Source: Candidatus Sulfotelmatobacter sp.
GTDB taxonomy: Bacteria; Acidobacteriota; Terriglobia; Terriglobales; Acidobacteriaceae
Reading direction: 5' to 3'
Length of the DNA stretch: 5,986 bases
NCBI GenBank assembly: GCA_030037575.1
Contig: JASHRB010000729.1
Location: 1 to 5,986 of the forward strand
Shown here: one piece after another, positions 5,907-5,986 of the stretch
Layout of the letters: each line of letters starts with the position of its first letter
Numbering within the stretch: position 1 is the stretch's first letter
Position numbers and translations under genes: made by a program
Notes under the pieces: model-generated
The model's input: the letters and a program-made list of their open reading frames with translations, nothing else
Database searches by the model: none
Told to the model about the DNA's origin: nothing

Positions 5907-5986
5907 GTGCCCTGCTGATTGTCTGGCTCGCTTCCCGCTGTGTGTACGGAACTCTCAGATGCCCGATTCGAAGGCCACGTCAGCCA

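Noticed and set aside
5955..5986. Possible C-terminal end of another minus-strand gene (ADVAFESGI then TGA at 5957-5955)
   Set aside because: Only about ten open codons are visible before the window edge, too few to tell a gene end from chance.
1..5986. CRISPR array, tRNA or rRNA genes, insertion sequence or phage genes
   Set aside because: I saw no regularly spaced repeats, no tRNA-like cloverleaf or rRNA sequence, and no transposase, integrase or phage motif on either strand.

Overview
The window looks like a chromosomal stretch from a GC-rich bacterium. The best guess is Acidobacteriota (class Terriglobia or a relative). That rests on the mix of genes: a Ser/Thr kinase whose N-terminus carries a 'W..IKxLFxAALEL' segment next to a TIGR02999-type ECF sigma factor, a secreted S9 peptidase with a beta-propeller, a Q-rich secreted protein without a clear family, and a stand-alone HNH protein with the 'LVLNASYEP' segment. 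This is inference from family knowledge, not from a search.

Layout. Positions 1-571 (minus) hold the first 190 codons of a Ser/Thr protein kinase that runs off the left edge. Directly upstream of it, at about 540-921 (minus), is a decayed ECF sigma factor gene. Its helical segments are still readable but are split over three frames with an internal stop, and its N-terminal half is not recognisable. From about 922 to 1482 there is no gene I can identify. A GC-rich hairpin followed by TTTT on the minus strand (1485-1521) probably ends transcription of the next gene. Positions 1612-3759 (minus) encode a complete exported S9 peptidase with an intact Ser-Asp-His triad. Positions 3760-4270 are a divergent intergenic region with two imperfect palindromes. 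Positions 4271-5161 (plus) encode an exported protein of unknown function with a Gln/Pro-rich tail. A short convergent intergenic region (5162-5282) carries a weak hairpin and repeated CTTGGAA words. Positions 5283-5906 (minus) encode an HNH-family protein with complete metal-binding and catalytic motifs.

The genes do not form one obvious pathway. The one clear functional pairing is sigma factor plus kinase, a common arrangement in this type of genome, and here it is broken: the kinase start and its ribosome binding site are intact while the sigma gene is a pseudogene. I do not see a convincing new defence or mobile system. The most notable signal is the decayed sigma gene beside the kinase, followed by the unexplained stretch next to it.
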